A stretch of DNA of 14,238 bases from Pseudacidobacterium sp036264445 (GTDB taxonomy: Bacteria; Acidobacteriota; Terriglobia; Terriglobales; Acidobacteriaceae): contig DATAQW010000040.1 of assembly GCA_036264445.1 (NCBI GenBank), positions 1 to 14,238 of the forward strand. The letters run 5' to 3'. The position numbers were made by a program, and so were the translations under genes. Below are positions 14,058 to 14,238 of this stretch, one piece after another (the first letter of the stretch is position 1; each line of letters begins with the position of its first letter). The notes beneath the pieces are model-generated. The model had not been told where the DNA came from. It did not search any database and was given only the letters and a program-made list of their open reading frames with translations.

Positions 14058-14238
14058 ATGCGAAATGCGCATCTATCTTTTGTTTTGTTATTATTCTCTG
14101 CGTTTTCTTACGCGCAAGCTCCGGCGCTTCCGCCAGTGCAATATGCCGATCTCGGCGACCTGAAGCTTGAAAATGGCTCGGTTATCCATGACTGCAAAAT
14201 TGGCTACCGCACCATGGGCACGCTGAATGCTGCGAAAT
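14058..14238 (+). CDS. secreted MetX-like alpha/beta hydrolase (5' part only)
   Basis: The first 60 codons of a gene that runs off the right edge. The N-terminus is a clear signal peptide: MRNAHLSFVLLLFSAFSYAQ with likely cleavage after SYA (about residue 19). The mature part reads YADLGDLKLENGSVIHDCKIGYRTMGTLN, which matches the opening strands of the homoserine O-acetyltransferase (MetX)-like branch of the alpha/beta hydrolase fold (FELGDLxLESG...YxTxGxLN). The nucleophile and the other catalytic residues lie outside the window. True MetX enzymes are cytoplasmic, so an exported paralogue probably does something else, perhaps acting as an esterase or acylase. The ATG at 14058-14060 has no Shine-Dalgarno; TAGAAT at 14042-14047 could be a -10 giving a nearly leaderless message. 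An overlapping ATG at 14064 is in another frame and gives no sensible protein. Confidence 0.72.
   Translation, partial: MRNAHLSFVLLLFSAFSYAQAPALPPVQYADLGDLKLENGSVIHDCKIGYRTMGTLNAAK

Noticed and set aside
14064..14144. Alternative plus-strand ATG at 14064 in a different frame
   Set aside because: It gives an Arg-rich stretch with no domain match, while the frame from 14058 gives a signal peptide and a MetX-like start.

Overview
The window reads as ordinary chromosome from an Acidobacteriota bacterium, probably of the Terriglobia group (Granulicella, Terriglobus, Edaphobacter and relatives). The main evidence is an 810-residue duplicated permease at 1622-4054 with the architecture called 'acidobacterial duplicated orphan permease' (ADOP), and a truncated SurA/PpiD-type chaperone at the left edge whose N-terminus resembles acidobacterial versions. 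The assignment comes from family recognition, not a database search. I see no rRNA, tRNA, CRISPR array, transposase, phage gene or integration site.

Layout. 1-303 (minus) is the 5' end of a membrane-anchored SurA_N/PpiD-like peptidyl-prolyl isomerase. 470-1342 (minus) is a Tat-type exported metallophosphoesterase, separated from it by a short spacer holding a GTCATCCTGAGCG-type interspersed repeat. 1622-4054 (plus) is the ADOP permease. 4163-5335 (minus) is a secreted BON-domain protein with a Gln/Pro linker, a glycine zipper and a Tyr-rich tail. 5531-10801 (minus) is a compact four-gene block: mannose-6-phosphate isomerase, mannose-1-phosphate guanylyltransferase, phosphohexomutase and glucose-6-phosphate isomerase. 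10872-11843 (plus) is a divergently transcribed NAD-dependent sugar-nucleotide epimerase. 11958-14009 (minus) is a secreted GH20 beta-N-acetylhexosaminidase, and from 14058 (plus) the 5' end of a secreted MetX-like alpha/beta hydrolase runs off the window.

The four-gene block links central hexose phosphates to nucleotide sugars: Glc-6-P to Fru-6-P (Pgi), Fru-6-P to Man-6-P (ManA), Man-6-P to Man-1-P (the mutase, if it accepts mannose) and Man-1-P to GDP-mannose (ManC). The neighbouring epimerase would act on another nucleotide sugar. Together they look like precursor supply for cell-surface polysaccharide or glycoconjugates. The exported phosphoesterase, GH20 enzyme and BON protein act outside the cytoplasm.

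The strongest signal beyond the genes is a set of three related intergenic palindromes (4100-4132, 5462-5493, 11859-11888) with the shared core GGGTGYCCCAGGTY. Each lies just beyond a gene 3' end and lacks a U-tract. Several start codons need care: the BON protein, the epimerase and the GH20 enzyme probably all start downstream of their longest open frames. No clearly new multi-gene system is visible here.
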